Shown here: one piece after another, positions 9,116 to 16,943 of the stretch
Layout of the letters: each line of letters begins with the position of its first letter
Numbering within the stretch: position 1 is the first letter of the stretch
Assembly (NCBI GenBank): GCA_965115995.1
Contig: OZ220472.1
Span: 2,294,001-2,358,000 of the forward strand
Direction of reading: 5' to 3'
DNA: 64,000 bases
Source: Poriferisodalis sp026713105
GTDB taxonomy: Bacteria; Actinomycetota; Acidimicrobiia; Acidimicrobiales; Poriferisodalaceae
The notes under the pieces: model-generated
Database searches by the model: none
What the model was told of the DNA's origin: nothing
Seen by the model: only the letters and a program-made list of their open reading frames with translations
Made by a program: the position numbers and the translations under genes

Positions 9116-10711
9116 CTAGTTCTGCGCGACAGGCGGCCAGATTTCGGTTTCGGGATGCAGCCCGTACCAGGCGAACCAGAACGACTGCGACGACACAATG
9201 CGCGGCAGCCTGAGATCGACGCGGTTGCGCCCGTCCACGCCATTGACGCGCAGCTCGTCGTGCAGCACGCCCCCGGGAGCCACCTCGACGGGCGCCTCGT
9301 GACGCCACGCCGCAGCCGGCACTCCTTCGACGTCGGCGGCGCTGTACACCCTGGCCCCACCCCGGTTCGGCACGATCACCAAGGGCTCACCGCCGAGCAC
9401 GTAGACGAACGGGCCCATGTCCTCCAGCTCTGCGAGCCCCAACGCCAGTGCGAGGCCATTGCGGTCGAGGGTGACCACCTCTTCCTTCAGCTCGAACACA
9501 TCGGGCGTCTCAAAGGTCGGGAACCACAGCTCCTCGCTGGAGTAATACGGGCGGTACGCAGCACCCGGCGTGTAGTCATAGGCGATAGGCGGACGCTCGG
9601 GCAGCTCGGGGTAATACGTCGGGGGCGGCGTGTCGAGGGTGAACGTGTCGGGATGATCGGCCAGCCAGTCCGCCCAGCGCACCGTGGCCACCGGATATTG
9701 CTCCAGCTTCGTGCCCGTCAGCGGCCCAGCGAACGCCGTGCCCGAGAGGTGGTTCCACAGGCTCTCGGTCTCGTTGTCGATCATGATCTTGTTCGAGTCC
9801 ATCAGCAGGCCCGATGTCTGGAACGTGATCTCGGAACCGTCGGGCAGCCGCCGGTCGAACATGAGCGCTGTCAGGCACAGCGTGCAGTAACCGAGCGCCA
9901 CCGGCACACCCCCGATGACGTCGTTCGCGAGCTCGTGGCGAGCGAGGAAGCGGACCGGATAGGCACCGGCTTCGCCGCCGATGACAAAGCCCAGCACCAG
10001 CTCGTCATCGGTCATGAAGTCGGCCTGGGCTGGTGTCAGCCGTTCGGGATTGTTCAGCTCGGGAATCCCGCCTCGGCGCACCCCGCCGAACTGGATTGCC
10101 CCCAGCGTGACCCGATCGGTGACCTGGGCAAGCATGTCGCCGAACCGGAAGTCGAGGTATGCGTACAACTCTTGCTTGAAGACCTCGTAGCCCTCACCCG
10201 GATCGACGCCGCGGGAGCGGTACCACGAGCCGTACCTGACGTAGTCGGTGTTGAAATCTCCCGAGCTCTCGATGCCCGTGAGCCGTTCCAGCGCTCCCAT
10301 CGACGTATCGGACACATTGCGAGAACCGCCCGTGCGCATGATGTCCATGACCCACGCAACCCAGCGCTGGTCCCCGCTCAGGCCCATCTCGCCGGCGACG
10401 TTCGCAGCGAATGCCGTGTTCGGCAGCTCCAGGAACTCGTCGATCTTCTCCAGCAGCGTCAGCTCGAGAAACGGCCGCCCGTCCTCGGTTCCCGGGAAGA
10501 ACGGCTCGGTGGTCGTTGTCGTCGTCGCACTGGCTGGCGCGGCGCCGGCTGTCTCGTCTGAAACCGGCTCGGCGTCATCGGTCGTCTCGCTGGGCGCGGC
10601 GGCCGTCGCACTGGTCTGGGGAGCCGACGCATCGGCGGAGTCATCCGGAGCCGTGGTGCAAGAAGCAACCAGCACGCTCGCGGCCACCGCCGCACACATC
10701 AGCCTCCTCAT
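9116..10711 (-). CDS. DUF3179 domain-containing lipoprotein
   Basis: A 531-aa exported protein. The N-terminus MRRLMCAAVAASVLVASC is a lipoprotein signal with Cys18 as the lipidation site, followed by a Ser/Ala/Thr-rich tether (to about residue 75). The DUF3179 core is clear: YPVRFLARHELANDVIGG, then VALGYCTLCLTALMFDR near residue 265 and SGLLMDSNKIMIDNETES with a W-x-x-L-S-G-T segment after it. The YCTLC cysteines are characteristic of this family, whose biochemical role is not established. It stands alone on its strand, divergent from the polysaccharide deacetylase gene 155 bases away. Confidence 0.85.
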   Translation of the reverse strand: MRRLMCAAVAASVLVASCTTAPDDSADASAPQTSATAAAPSETTDDAEPVSDETAGAAPASATTTTTTEPFFPGTEDGRPFLELTLLEKIDEFLELPNTAFAANVAGEMGLSGDQRWVAWVMDIMRTGGSRNVSDTSMGALERLTGIESSGDFNTDYVRYGSWYRSRGVDPGEGYEVFKQELYAYLDFRFGDMLAQVTDRVTLGAIQFGGVRRGGIPELNNPERLTPAQADFMTDDELVLGFVIGGEAGAYPVRFLARHELANDVIGGVPVALGYCTLCLTALMFDRRLPDGSEITFQTSGLLMDSNKIMIDNETESLWNHLSGTAFAGPLTGTKLEQYPVATVRWADWLADHPDTFTLDTPPPTYYPELPERPPIAYDYTPGAAYRPYYSSEELWFPTFETPDVFELKEEVVTLDRNGLALALGLAELEDMGPFVYVLGGEPLVIVPNRGGARVYSAADVEGVPAAAWRHEAPVEVAPGGVLHDELRVNGVDGRNRVDLRLPRIVSSQSFWFAWYGLHPETEIWPPVAQN

Positions 10712-10866
10712 ATCGCCGCCGAGCCTACGGCAGCCCCCTGAAACGCCATGGTCGGGCCAGGTGGACTAGAACGGCGCCAGTGCCAGCGCGAGCCGACCTC
10801 ACACAACACGCCGGCACGTCGGCTATCGGCGCCCGGACTGGCGCGGCACACAAGGGGGAATGAGCA

Positions 10867-11754
10867 ATGGCCACCGAGACCAGCACGCTGAGCAGCGAGG
10901 CGATACCCGACAACCCGGCGGGTTACGTCTGCCTGACCTTCGACTTCGACGGCCCGTCGTTGTGGATTGCCCGTCGCCAGACCACGCCGACGCCCATCTC
11001 GCGCGGCGAATTCGGCGCAGTCGCCGTACCGCGGATCCTGAAGCTGCTGGCGAAGCACGACATTCCGTGCACGTTCTTCATTCCCGGCCATTCCATCGAC
11101 ACCTACCCCGACGCCGCCCGGATGGTGGTCGACGCCGGCTGCGAGGTGGGCCTGCACGGCTACGCCCACGAGTACAACCCACGGCTCAGCGAAGACGAGG
11201 AGCGTGCCATTCTGGAGCGGACGTTTGCGCAGATCGAATCGCTCACCGGCGCCCCGCCCAAGGGCTACCGGGCCCCATCGGGCGACATCAACCCGTGGAC
11301 GATCGACCTGCTGCTCGAATACGGCCTCAGCTACGACTCATCGCTGATGGGCCACGACTACGCGCCCTACTGGCTGCGCACCGGCGACCAGTTCCCTACC
11401 GATGGGCCCATGGAGTTCGGCGACCAGGTCGACCTCGTCGAGCTGCCGTTCAGCTGGCACCTCGACGACTATGTCCACCTCGAGTTCGTCACCTTCAAGA
11501 ACACGATCCTGACCGGGCTCGAAAATCCCGGCACCATGTTCGACACGTTTCTCTCGGATGTGAAGTGGATGACTGACGAGGTGCAGCACGGCGTGTGCAC
11601 CGTCACGTTCCACCCCCAGGCCATCGGCCGCGGCGGGCGACTGTACGAAATGGAGCGCTGGATCGAACAGATGACCGACCTCGGCGTGAGCTACACCCGC
11701 ATGTGCGATGTGGCCGAGGCTTGGCGAGCCGGCCGCCCGCTCGGCATCGAGTAG
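10867..11754 (+). CDS. Polysaccharide deacetylase (NodB-type, CE4)
   Basis: A 295-aa NodB-homology protein. TFDFD near residue 26 gives the catalytic base and metal Asp. HGYAHE near 97 carries the two metal-binding His. RAPSGD near 140 and YDSS near 160 are further CE4 motifs, with FHPQAIGR towards the end. There is no signal peptide, so the product is probably cytoplasmic. The residues around the active site (FDFDGPS, KGYRAPSGD) resemble the subgroup that hydrolyses small amides or N-acyl groups rather than cell-wall glycans, but the substrate is an inference. A purine-rich GGGGGAA precedes the ATG. The gene is convergent with the acyl-CoA dehydrogenase and shares a hairpin with it. Confidence 0.85.
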   Translation: MATETSTLSSEAIPDNPAGYVCLTFDFDGPSLWIARRQTTPTPISRGEFGAVAVPRILKLLAKHDIPCTFFIPGHSIDTYPDAARMVVDAGCEVGLHGYAHEYNPRLSEDEERAILERTFAQIESLTGAPPKGYRAPSGDINPWTIDLLLEYGLSYDSSLMGHDYAPYWLRTGDQFPTDGPMEFGDQVDLVELPFSWHLDDYVHLEFVTFKNTILTGLENPGTMFDTFLSDVKWMTDEVQHGVCTVTFHPQAIGRGGRLYEMERWIEQMTDLGVSYTRMCDVAEAWRAGRPLGIE

Positions 11755-11760
11755 CGGGAA

Positions 11761-11788
11761 CGGCGTCGACTGCTACCAGTCGACGCCG
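11761..11788. terminator. Perfect 12-bp hairpin between convergent genes
   Basis: CGGCGTCGACTG (11761-11772) and CAGTCGACGCCG (11777-11788) are perfect inverted repeats around the loop CTAC. The loop holds the TAG stop of the acyl-CoA dehydrogenase gene read on the minus strand, so one arm encodes its last residues (DGVDW). It lies 6 bases after the deacetylase stop, so it could end transcription from both sides. No T-run follows on either strand. Confidence 0.7.
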
Positions 11789-12915
11789 TCGAGCATCCGG
11801 CTGATCAGCATCTTCTGCACCTCCGAGGTGCCTTCGTAGATCTGGTACACGCGCACGTCGCGGTAGATCTTCTCGACGGGGTAGTCGTCGAGGTAGCCGT
11901 AGCCGCCGTGGATCTGGATGGCCTTCGACGCCACCCGCTCGGCCATCTCTGAGGCGAACAGCTTGGCCATCGACGCCTCCCGAGCGCACTCAAGGCCCTG
12001 GTCGCGCATCTGGGCAGCGTGCAGGTAGAGCTGGCGGGCTGCCTCGATCTGGGTGGCCATCTCGGCAAGCGTGAATGAGATCGCTTGGTGTTCGACGATG
12101 GGGCGGCCGAAGGTCTCGCGCTCCTGGGCGTAGGTGTGAGCCGCCTTCAGTGCCGCACGTGCGCCGCCGGTGGCTTGGGCGGCTACGCCGATGCGCCCGA
12201 GAGACAGGTTTCCCAACGCGATGCCGAGGCCCCGCCCGATCTCGCCGAGCACATCGCTGGACGGCACCCGCATGTCTTCGAACACCACCTGGCAGGTGTC
12301 ATTCGTGCGGTGGCCGAGCTTGTTCTCCTTGGCGATCACGCGGTAGCCGGGATTGTCGGTAGGCGTGATGAACGTCGTCATCCCCCGTTTGCCAGCGCCC
12401 GAGTCCGTCACTGCCACGATCATCGCCACGTCTGCGCTGGAACCCGCCGTGATGAAGGCTTTGTGTCCGTTCAGCACGTACTCGTCTCCGTCCCGCTCGG
12501 CTCGGGTGCGAATGGCCGCCGCGTCCGAGCCGGTTTGTGGCTCGGTGAGGTGGATGCAGCCCAGCCACGCGCCGCTGGTGAGCTTGGTGAGATAGTCGCG
12601 CCGCTGCTGATCGGTGCCGGACTGCTCGATCGCCACAGCAACCGGCGAGTTGTTGGCCGCCATCATGTTGCTGATCCCTCCGTCCGCAGCGGAGATCTCC
12701 TCGATGGCCAGTGCGTACGACACGAAGTCGGCGCCGGAACCGCCCCAGCAGGGATCGACAATCACCCCCATCAGACCGATGTCGGCCATCTTGCGGTACA
12801 GCTCACGAGGCGCTCCCCCGGCGCGGTCCCACTCGGCTGCGAAGGGGGCGATCTCGCGCTGAGCGAAGCTCCTCGCCACGTCACGAATCTGCTGCTGCTC
12901 GTCGGTCAACTGCAC
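11773..12915 (-). CDS. Acyl-CoA dehydrogenase
   Basis: A 380-aa FAD flavoenzyme of the acyl-CoA dehydrogenase superfamily. Visible are CIHLTEPQTGSDAAAIRTRA near residue 120, the FAD-contacting W/ITAGSSADV region, QATGGARAALKAAHTYAQERETFGRP near 255, and the C-terminal IHGGYGYLDDYPVEKIYRDVRVYQIYEGTSEVQ, whose Glu in YEGTSE is the catalytic-base position of short- and medium-chain enzymes. I chose the GTG at 12915 because GGGGAG lies at good spacing before it; an upstream GTG at 12948 adds 11 residues. It oxidises an acyl-CoA at C2-C3; chain specificity is unknown. Confidence 0.88.
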   Translation of the reverse strand: MQLTDEQQQIRDVARSFAQREIAPFAAEWDRAGGAPRELYRKMADIGLMGVIVDPCWGGSGADFVSYALAIEEISAADGGISNMMAANNSPVAVAIEQSGTDQQRRDYLTKLTSGAWLGCIHLTEPQTGSDAAAIRTRAERDGDEYVLNGHKAFITAGSSADVAMIVAVTDSGAGKRGMTTFITPTDNPGYRVIAKENKLGHRTNDTCQVVFEDMRVPSSDVLGEIGRGLGIALGNLSLGRIGVAAQATGGARAALKAAHTYAQERETFGRPIVEHQAISFTLAEMATQIEAARQLYLHAAQMRDQGLECAREASMAKLFASEMAERVASKAIQIHGGYGYLDDYPVEKIYRDVRVYQIYEGTSEVQKMLISRMLDGVDW

Positions 12916-13006
12916 TGCGCTCTCCCCGTCACGAGCCTTCCGAGGCACCCTGCACCGCGGCGACTCGGGCAGGCATCGCTGGCCCGCAGCGACCTAACGT
13001 ACCGCC

Positions 13007-14188
13007 ATGTCAAATCGAGATTCAGAAGAACGCATCTCAGAGGCCGGCTTCGACCTTGATCAGGTGGACCGTCTGCTCACCACCACCCGGGCCGTGCGCA
13101 AGCGGCTCGACTTCGACCGCTGGGTCAGCGACGAGACCATCTTCGAATGCATCGACCTCGCCGAGCAGGCGCCCACCGGAGGCAACGATGCGAGCCGTCG
13201 CTGGATCGTGATCCGCGACCAAGAGCTCAAGAACCAGCTCGGGGAGCTCTATGCCGAAGTCGGCACCATCTTCATCAACGCACGCGGTCGTCTTGACGGA
13301 ACAGGCCACGCCAAGGAGCACATCGTCAGCTCCAGCGCCTACCTCGTCGAGAACTATGCGAAGGCGCCAGCGCTCGTGATGCTGGCGATCTGGGGCATCC
13401 ACGACGACAGCGGTCGACCGGGATTGTTCGACAGCGCCATCCCCTCTGCGTGGAGCTTCAACCTGGCGCTGCGATCCCGCGGGCTCGGCACTGCCTACGC
13501 GACGATGCTCAACAACAAGTCCGACGAGGTCGCCGAACTGCTCGGCATGCCACCGGGCCTGACCACGCTGGTGTGCTTCCCAGTCGCCTACACCAAGGGC
13601 ACCGAGTTCTCACCCGCACCCCGCAGGCCAGCCAGCGAGGTCACCTACTTCGACCAGTGGGGCTTCACGCGCCAGCGGCCCAGCGACGACGGCACCGCCC
13701 GTGTCGCCGACGGCCAGGGCGTCGTCGCCGAGATCGACACCGACGCCCGGCCCCGGGCCGTCTGGGAGGTCATCTCCGACATCAACATGCCCGCCAAGTT
13801 CTCCGAGGAATTTCTCGGCGCCGAATGGACCTCCGACGGCCCCCCAGACGTCGGCTCGACGTTCAAGGGCCGCAACTCCATACCCGACGTGTTCGACTGG
13901 GAAACCGACTGCATCGTCACGGCATGGGAAGAGCGCACTGTCTTCGAATGGCGGGTCACCGACACCGACAACCCTGGCGCGGTGTGGCGCTTTGATCTCG
14001 CCGAGCAGGGCGGCGGCAGCCGACTGCGATTCTCGATGCTCATCGGGCAGGAGAACAACGGCACCGTGCCGATGGCCCTGCGTGACCCTGCCAAGGAGCA
14101 GCGCGTGCTGAACCGGCGCCGGGAGGCCCTGCGAGCCAACATGCAGCGCGTCGTAGAAGGCGTCAAGGCCATCGTCGACGAGAGCTGA
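13007..14188 (+). CDS. Nitroreductase-family domain fused to an SRPBCC (START-like) domain
   Basis: A 393-aa two-domain protein. Residues about 15-215 are an FMN-dependent nitroreductase fold: TTRAVRKRLDFDR at the N-terminus (phosphate-binding Arg region), EQAPTGGNDASRRWIVI near 55, and SAIPSAWSFNLALRSRGLGTAY near 145 followed by LLGMPPG. Residues about 240-390 read as SRPBCC/polyketide cyclase (IDTDARPRAVWEVISDINMP, then a FEWRVTDTD strand and SRLRFSMLIG). SRPBCC domains bind hydrophobic ligands in a deep cavity; the combination suggests an oxidoreductase with a built-in ligand carrier, which is inference. No Shine-Dalgarno is visible. A TAACGT element ends 6 bases before the ATG, so a leaderless transcript is possible. 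Confidence 0.8.
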   Translation: MSNRDSEERISEAGFDLDQVDRLLTTTRAVRKRLDFDRWVSDETIFECIDLAEQAPTGGNDASRRWIVIRDQELKNQLGELYAEVGTIFINARGRLDGTGHAKEHIVSSSAYLVENYAKAPALVMLAIWGIHDDSGRPGLFDSAIPSAWSFNLALRSRGLGTAYATMLNNKSDEVAELLGMPPGLTTLVCFPVAYTKGTEFSPAPRRPASEVTYFDQWGFTRQRPSDDGTARVADGQGVVAEIDTDARPRAVWEVISDINMPAKFSEEFLGAEWTSDGPPDVGSTFKGRNSIPDVFDWETDCIVTAWEERTVFEWRVTDTDNPGAVWRFDLAEQGGGSRLRFSMLIGQENNGTVPMALRDPAKEQRVLNRRREALRANMQRVVEGVKAIVDES

Positions 14189-14233
14189 CGCGCAGCACCC
14201 AACACAACGGTGCCGACCACTATCGCAGCGAAT

Positions 14234-14506
14234 TCAATACTCGCCGCGACTTCGCTCAAACAATTCCCAGATGAGGCCTATAGCCAGCAGGCTCGCACAG
14301 AGAATCACGGCGAGCCAACGGCCGCTGAGACCGAACTGATCAGTCAGCGTCCCTTTAGCGCGCTGCCAAACTAACGCAATCAGTGCGCCGCCGGTTGCCG
14401 TCGCGTACCACACAACTCGGCGAGTTACCTTGCCGCTTCCCGTCGATTTTCCTTCGACATCCGCTCGCTGGGTTCGCCTATTCCGTGCTTGACCGGATCC
14501 ATTCAT
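14234..14506 (-). CDS. Small two-helix membrane protein of unknown function
   Basis: A 90-aa protein that I do not recognise. A polar, basic N-terminus (to about residue 28) is followed by a hydrophobic segment VVWYATATGGALIALVW (about 31-47), a short loop, and a second segment LAVILCASLLAIGLIWEL (about 65-82) with a charged end. GAGG sits 6 bases before the ATG. It begins 45 bases after the RiPP-like peptide gene and is probably on the same transcript. Its GC content is visibly lower than the flanking genes. A role in export of, or immunity to, the upstream peptide is possible but is only position-based inference. Confidence 0.55.
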   Translation of the reverse strand: MNGSGQARNRRTQRADVEGKSTGSGKVTRRVVWYATATGGALIALVWQRAKGTLTDQFGLSGRWLAVILCASLLAIGLIWELFERSRGEY

Positions 14507-14551
14507 CGTTGCCTCAATCGCTCATTTAACGCCGTCCAAGCCCTCGGCGAG

Positions 14552-14731
14552 CTACGACTTGTTCGATGACGATCCGCTATACGCGTTGTGATAGGTGTGC
14601 GACGATGCCGGCGCGCTTGATTTGCCTGCGGCGCTGATCTGGTTCAGCGCCTCAGTGCTGAGTTCCTCATCGACGCCTTCGGCTGCATTCTCAGTTTCCT
14701 CTGTAGCCGGACTGTCCGATTGGTTTGGCAT
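14552..14731 (-). CDS. 59-aa peptide with RiPP-precursor-like leader and Ser/His/Tyr/Asn-rich tail
   Basis: A strong AGGAGG lies 6 bases before the ATG, which makes this short frame credible. Residues 1-22 are acidic (SDSPATEETENAAEGVDEE). Residues 21-36 read DEELSTEALNQISAAG, close in pattern to the ELSxEELxxVxGG leaders of Nif11-type and lanthipeptide precursors, here ending AAG. Residues 37-59 are a small, polar tail with nine Ser, two His, two Tyr, two Asn, one Thr and no Cys. That is the layout of a ribosomally made, post-translationally modified peptide, but no modification enzyme is adjacent. The only possible partners are the small membrane protein downstream and the convergent nitroreductase fusion. 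It could also be an unrelated small acidic protein. Confidence 0.5.
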   Translation of the reverse strand: MPNQSDSPATEETENAAEGVDEELSTEALNQISAAGKSSAPASSHTYHNAYSGSSSNKS

Positions 14732-14737
14732 TTCGAG

Positions 14738-14770
14738 CCTCCTCTCGAACTGAGACTAGCTGCGTCTCAG
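14738..14770 (-). promoter_or_regulatory. Ribosome binding site and adjacent 7-bp dyad before the 59-aa peptide gene
   Basis: On the minus strand CTGAGAC (14770-14764) and GTCTCAG (14756-14750) form a perfect inverted repeat with a 7-base loop. AGGAGG at 14743-14738 follows. The dyad could be an operator or an mRNA hairpin limiting access to the ribosome binding site. Confidence 0.45.
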
Positions 14771-14838
14771 ATGGAAGTCCGCGACTGCTCACTGTCGCGT
14801 CGCTGCTGCGGTGCTGTGTCAGTCAGGTCAACGACGCG

Positions 14839-14872
14839 AGAGGGCCGACGGGCATCAGCCCGCCGGCCCTCT
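14839..14872 (-). terminator. Terminator-like hairpin after the second substrate-binding protein gene
   Basis: AGAGGGCCG (14839-14847) pairs with CGGCCCTCT (14864-14872), and CGGGC/GCCCG continues inside after one A/C mismatch, leaving loop ATCA. It lies about 64 bases downstream of the stop at 14936 and separates the transporter cluster from the peptide gene. There is no U-tract, as is common in high-GC actinobacteria. Confidence 0.7.
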
Positions 14873-14935
14873 GCGTTGACCGCTTGGTCAGTTATGGATC
14901 AGCAGCAGTGCTGTTCATCTCTATGCGGAGATTGC

Positions 14936-16651
14936 CTATCGGCAACCACCCTCATCCTTGTCCCAGGCGCAGTTCGTCGACTTGCCGTTGACGTCCACAA
15001 CGTCGCCGACCTGGTTCCAAGTCTGCTCGTTTGCGTCGAACCGGCTGAAGTCCGAACCCTCGACGAAGTACGCGTCAGCGTTGCCGTTGAACTGCGTGGC
15101 GATGCCGTCGAGGATCATCGGGTGGTAAATGTCGATCGACCGCACCGCCAAGATGAAGTTAGTACGGTTCAGACCGCCCGGAAGATCCGCAGCGATTCGC
15201 AGCGCCTCACCGTAGGGGTAGCCGTAGGTGTAGCCGATGGCGTACAGCGACACTGCCGGGTCGAGGTCGGCCGCTTCCAGGTTCGCATTCGCGAACGCAA
15301 TGAAGGGCTCATCGATGAACTTCGGGTCGGTCGAGTCCTTCGAACCGCCGCCGATGATCCACCAGTCGTTGGCGAAGTCGCCGGCCGGCTTCATGTAGGC
15401 CTCGATGCCCTTGCACACCGACGGCGTGAACAGCGCGCCGCCCTTGGCATTGATGTCGTCGTAGAGGCCGCTCTGGCCGGCTTCCTGAATGGCCAACAAG
15501 CACGGGTTGCCCGCCGTCATCGAGATGAACACATCAGGCTCGAACGCCAGGATGGTCGTCATCTCATTAGTCAGCGTCGGCGCAGCCGGGTCGTGACGCA
15601 CCGGCAGGTACTCGCTCACCACATCGGAGTTGGCGTGCGCCCACTCCTCGAAGCCCAGCTCGTAGGCCAGACCGAAGTCGTTGTCCATCACTAGGCCGGC
15701 AACCTTCACCGGCAGCAGGTCAGACAGGTTCTCCTTGATCCACGCGCCCCACAGGATCGACTCGGTCGAGTACGACATCTGCATGATGCTGGTCCACGGG
15801 TGGTTCACCGGGTCGCCCCAAGCTGGGTGGCCGGTCATCACGAATGGGTGCGGGATGCACTCCTCGTTGATCTTGTCGTACACCGCCAAGGTGTTCGGCG
15901 AGCCCAGCGTCAGAATCGAGAACACGTTCTCCGCCTCGATCAGCTCGTCCACGAACTCGATCGTCTGAGCGGCGACGTAGGCGTCGTCCTTGATGATCAG
16001 CGTCAGGTCACGCGGCGAGCCGCCGACCATGATCGGGTCGTTGTCGTTGATCCAGTTGAAGTAGTTCTGCCAGCCGTAAGCGATGTTGCCGTAGGCAGCG
16101 AGGTTGCCCGACTGAGCCGTGGTGTGACCGATGCGAACCTCAGAATCAGTGATGCCCGTCGTGTCCGACCAGTCGTCAGGACAGGCACTGATGTCGATCT
16201 CGAAGCCTGCAGGACCGCGCAGGATGCCATCGTCACCGACGCCGTACTCACCTGACTCGATCTTGGACGTCAGCTCAGCGACGGACTTGGCGCGACGAGC
16301 AGCGGCCTCTTCGAAGATACCTTCGAGGGTGGAGCGATCAAACATCATCTCCTCCTCATCCATCATCCCCTCGTCGGACTCCTCCTCGTCGTCTTCGCCT
16401 GCTACAGCCGCCTCGATGTCCTCTTCCGCCGCGGCGCCACCGAGAGCACCGGTGGCACCCTCGTCTTCTTCCTCGGCATCGTCCATCTCATCGGAGTCCA
16501 TCTCCTCGCCCTCGCTGGGCGCGGCGGTGGTCTCGGTGTCTGTCTCGCCGGCATCGCTGTCCGCGTCGTCATCGCCGCCGCCGCACGCAGCAGCGACTAG
16601 CGAGAACGCGAAGAGCAGAGCCAGCAAGCGCCACATTCGACGCTTCGTCAT
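14936..16651 (-). CDS. Branched-chain-amino-acid-type ABC transporter substrate-binding lipoprotein (copy 2)
   Basis: A 571-aa extracellular lipoprotein. MTKRRMWRLLALLFAFSLVAAAC is a lipoprotein signal (lipobox VAAAC); I start at the ATG 16651, which has AAAGGGGAAA before it. A tether of about 90 residues rich in Asp, Glu and Met follows. From about residue 175 the fold is a type 1 periplasmic binding protein (TDSEVRIGHTTAQSGNLAAYG; FVDELIEAENVFSILTLGSPNT). The C-terminus ends with NCAWDKDEGGCR. The ligand is not known; LivK-like binding is family-level only. It is a tandem copy of the gene just upstream, very similar throughout the binding domain. Confidence 0.85.
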   Translation of the reverse strand: MTKRRMWRLLALLFAFSLVAAACGGGDDDADSDAGETDTETTAAPSEGEEMDSDEMDDAEEEDEGATGALGGAAAEEDIEAAVAGEDDEEESDEGMMDEEEMMFDRSTLEGIFEEAAARRAKSVAELTSKIESGEYGVGDDGILRGPAGFEIDISACPDDWSDTTGITDSEVRIGHTTAQSGNLAAYGNIAYGWQNYFNWINDNDPIMVGGSPRDLTLIIKDDAYVAAQTIEFVDELIEAENVFSILTLGSPNTLAVYDKINEECIPHPFVMTGHPAWGDPVNHPWTSIMQMSYSTESILWGAWIKENLSDLLPVKVAGLVMDNDFGLAYELGFEEWAHANSDVVSEYLPVRHDPAAPTLTNEMTTILAFEPDVFISMTAGNPCLLAIQEAGQSGLYDDINAKGGALFTPSVCKGIEAYMKPAGDFANDWWIIGGGSKDSTDPKFIDEPFIAFANANLEAADLDPAVSLYAIGYTYGYPYGEALRIAADLPGGLNRTNFILAVRSIDIYHPMILDGIATQFNGNADAYFVEGSDFSRFDANEQTWNQVGDVVDVNGKSTNCAWDKDEGGCR

Positions 16652-16838
16652 GTTGTTTCCCCTTTCAGTGACAACACATAGACCGACCTCGCAGTCACTC
16701 CCCTCCAAGGCCGGTTGCCGACGACCGTAGTTCCCGGCACCTTGCCCGTTAAGGGGAGCGTCGTGTCATTTCTGCAACAATTTCGATTCGACGAGCCGGC
16801 TCCCATCGGACCACGGCTGCGCCTTCCAGAACGCGCAA

Positions 16839-16866
16839 GGGCCGGCAGGCCCATGCCCGCCGGCCC
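16839..16866 (-). terminator. Terminator-like hairpin between the two substrate-binding protein genes
   Basis: GGGCCGGC (16839-16846) and GCCGGCCC (16859-16866) are perfect inverted repeats, and inner bases can extend the stem with a bulge. It lies downstream of copy 1 (stop at 16944). The 187 bases from here to the copy 2 start hold no gene that I can see and presumably carry the copy 2 promoter. Confidence 0.65.
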
Positions 16867-16943
16867 CGTCGCGCCGACCTAGTCGTCAGCTATGTCCCGT
16901 CGGTTGCAGCAAATTCAGACGCTGCACCCAACGCGGTGCTTGC

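Noticed and set aside
10860..11576. Alternative 238-codon frame within the polysaccharide deacetylase gene
   Set aside because: Same-strand shadow frame; Arg/Pro-rich and without NodB motifs, which are all in the 10867 frame.
12995..13006. Full promoter for the nitroreductase fusion
   Set aside because: TAACGT is a plausible -10 close to the ATG, but no -35 match is visible at 16-18 bases, so only a mention is justified.
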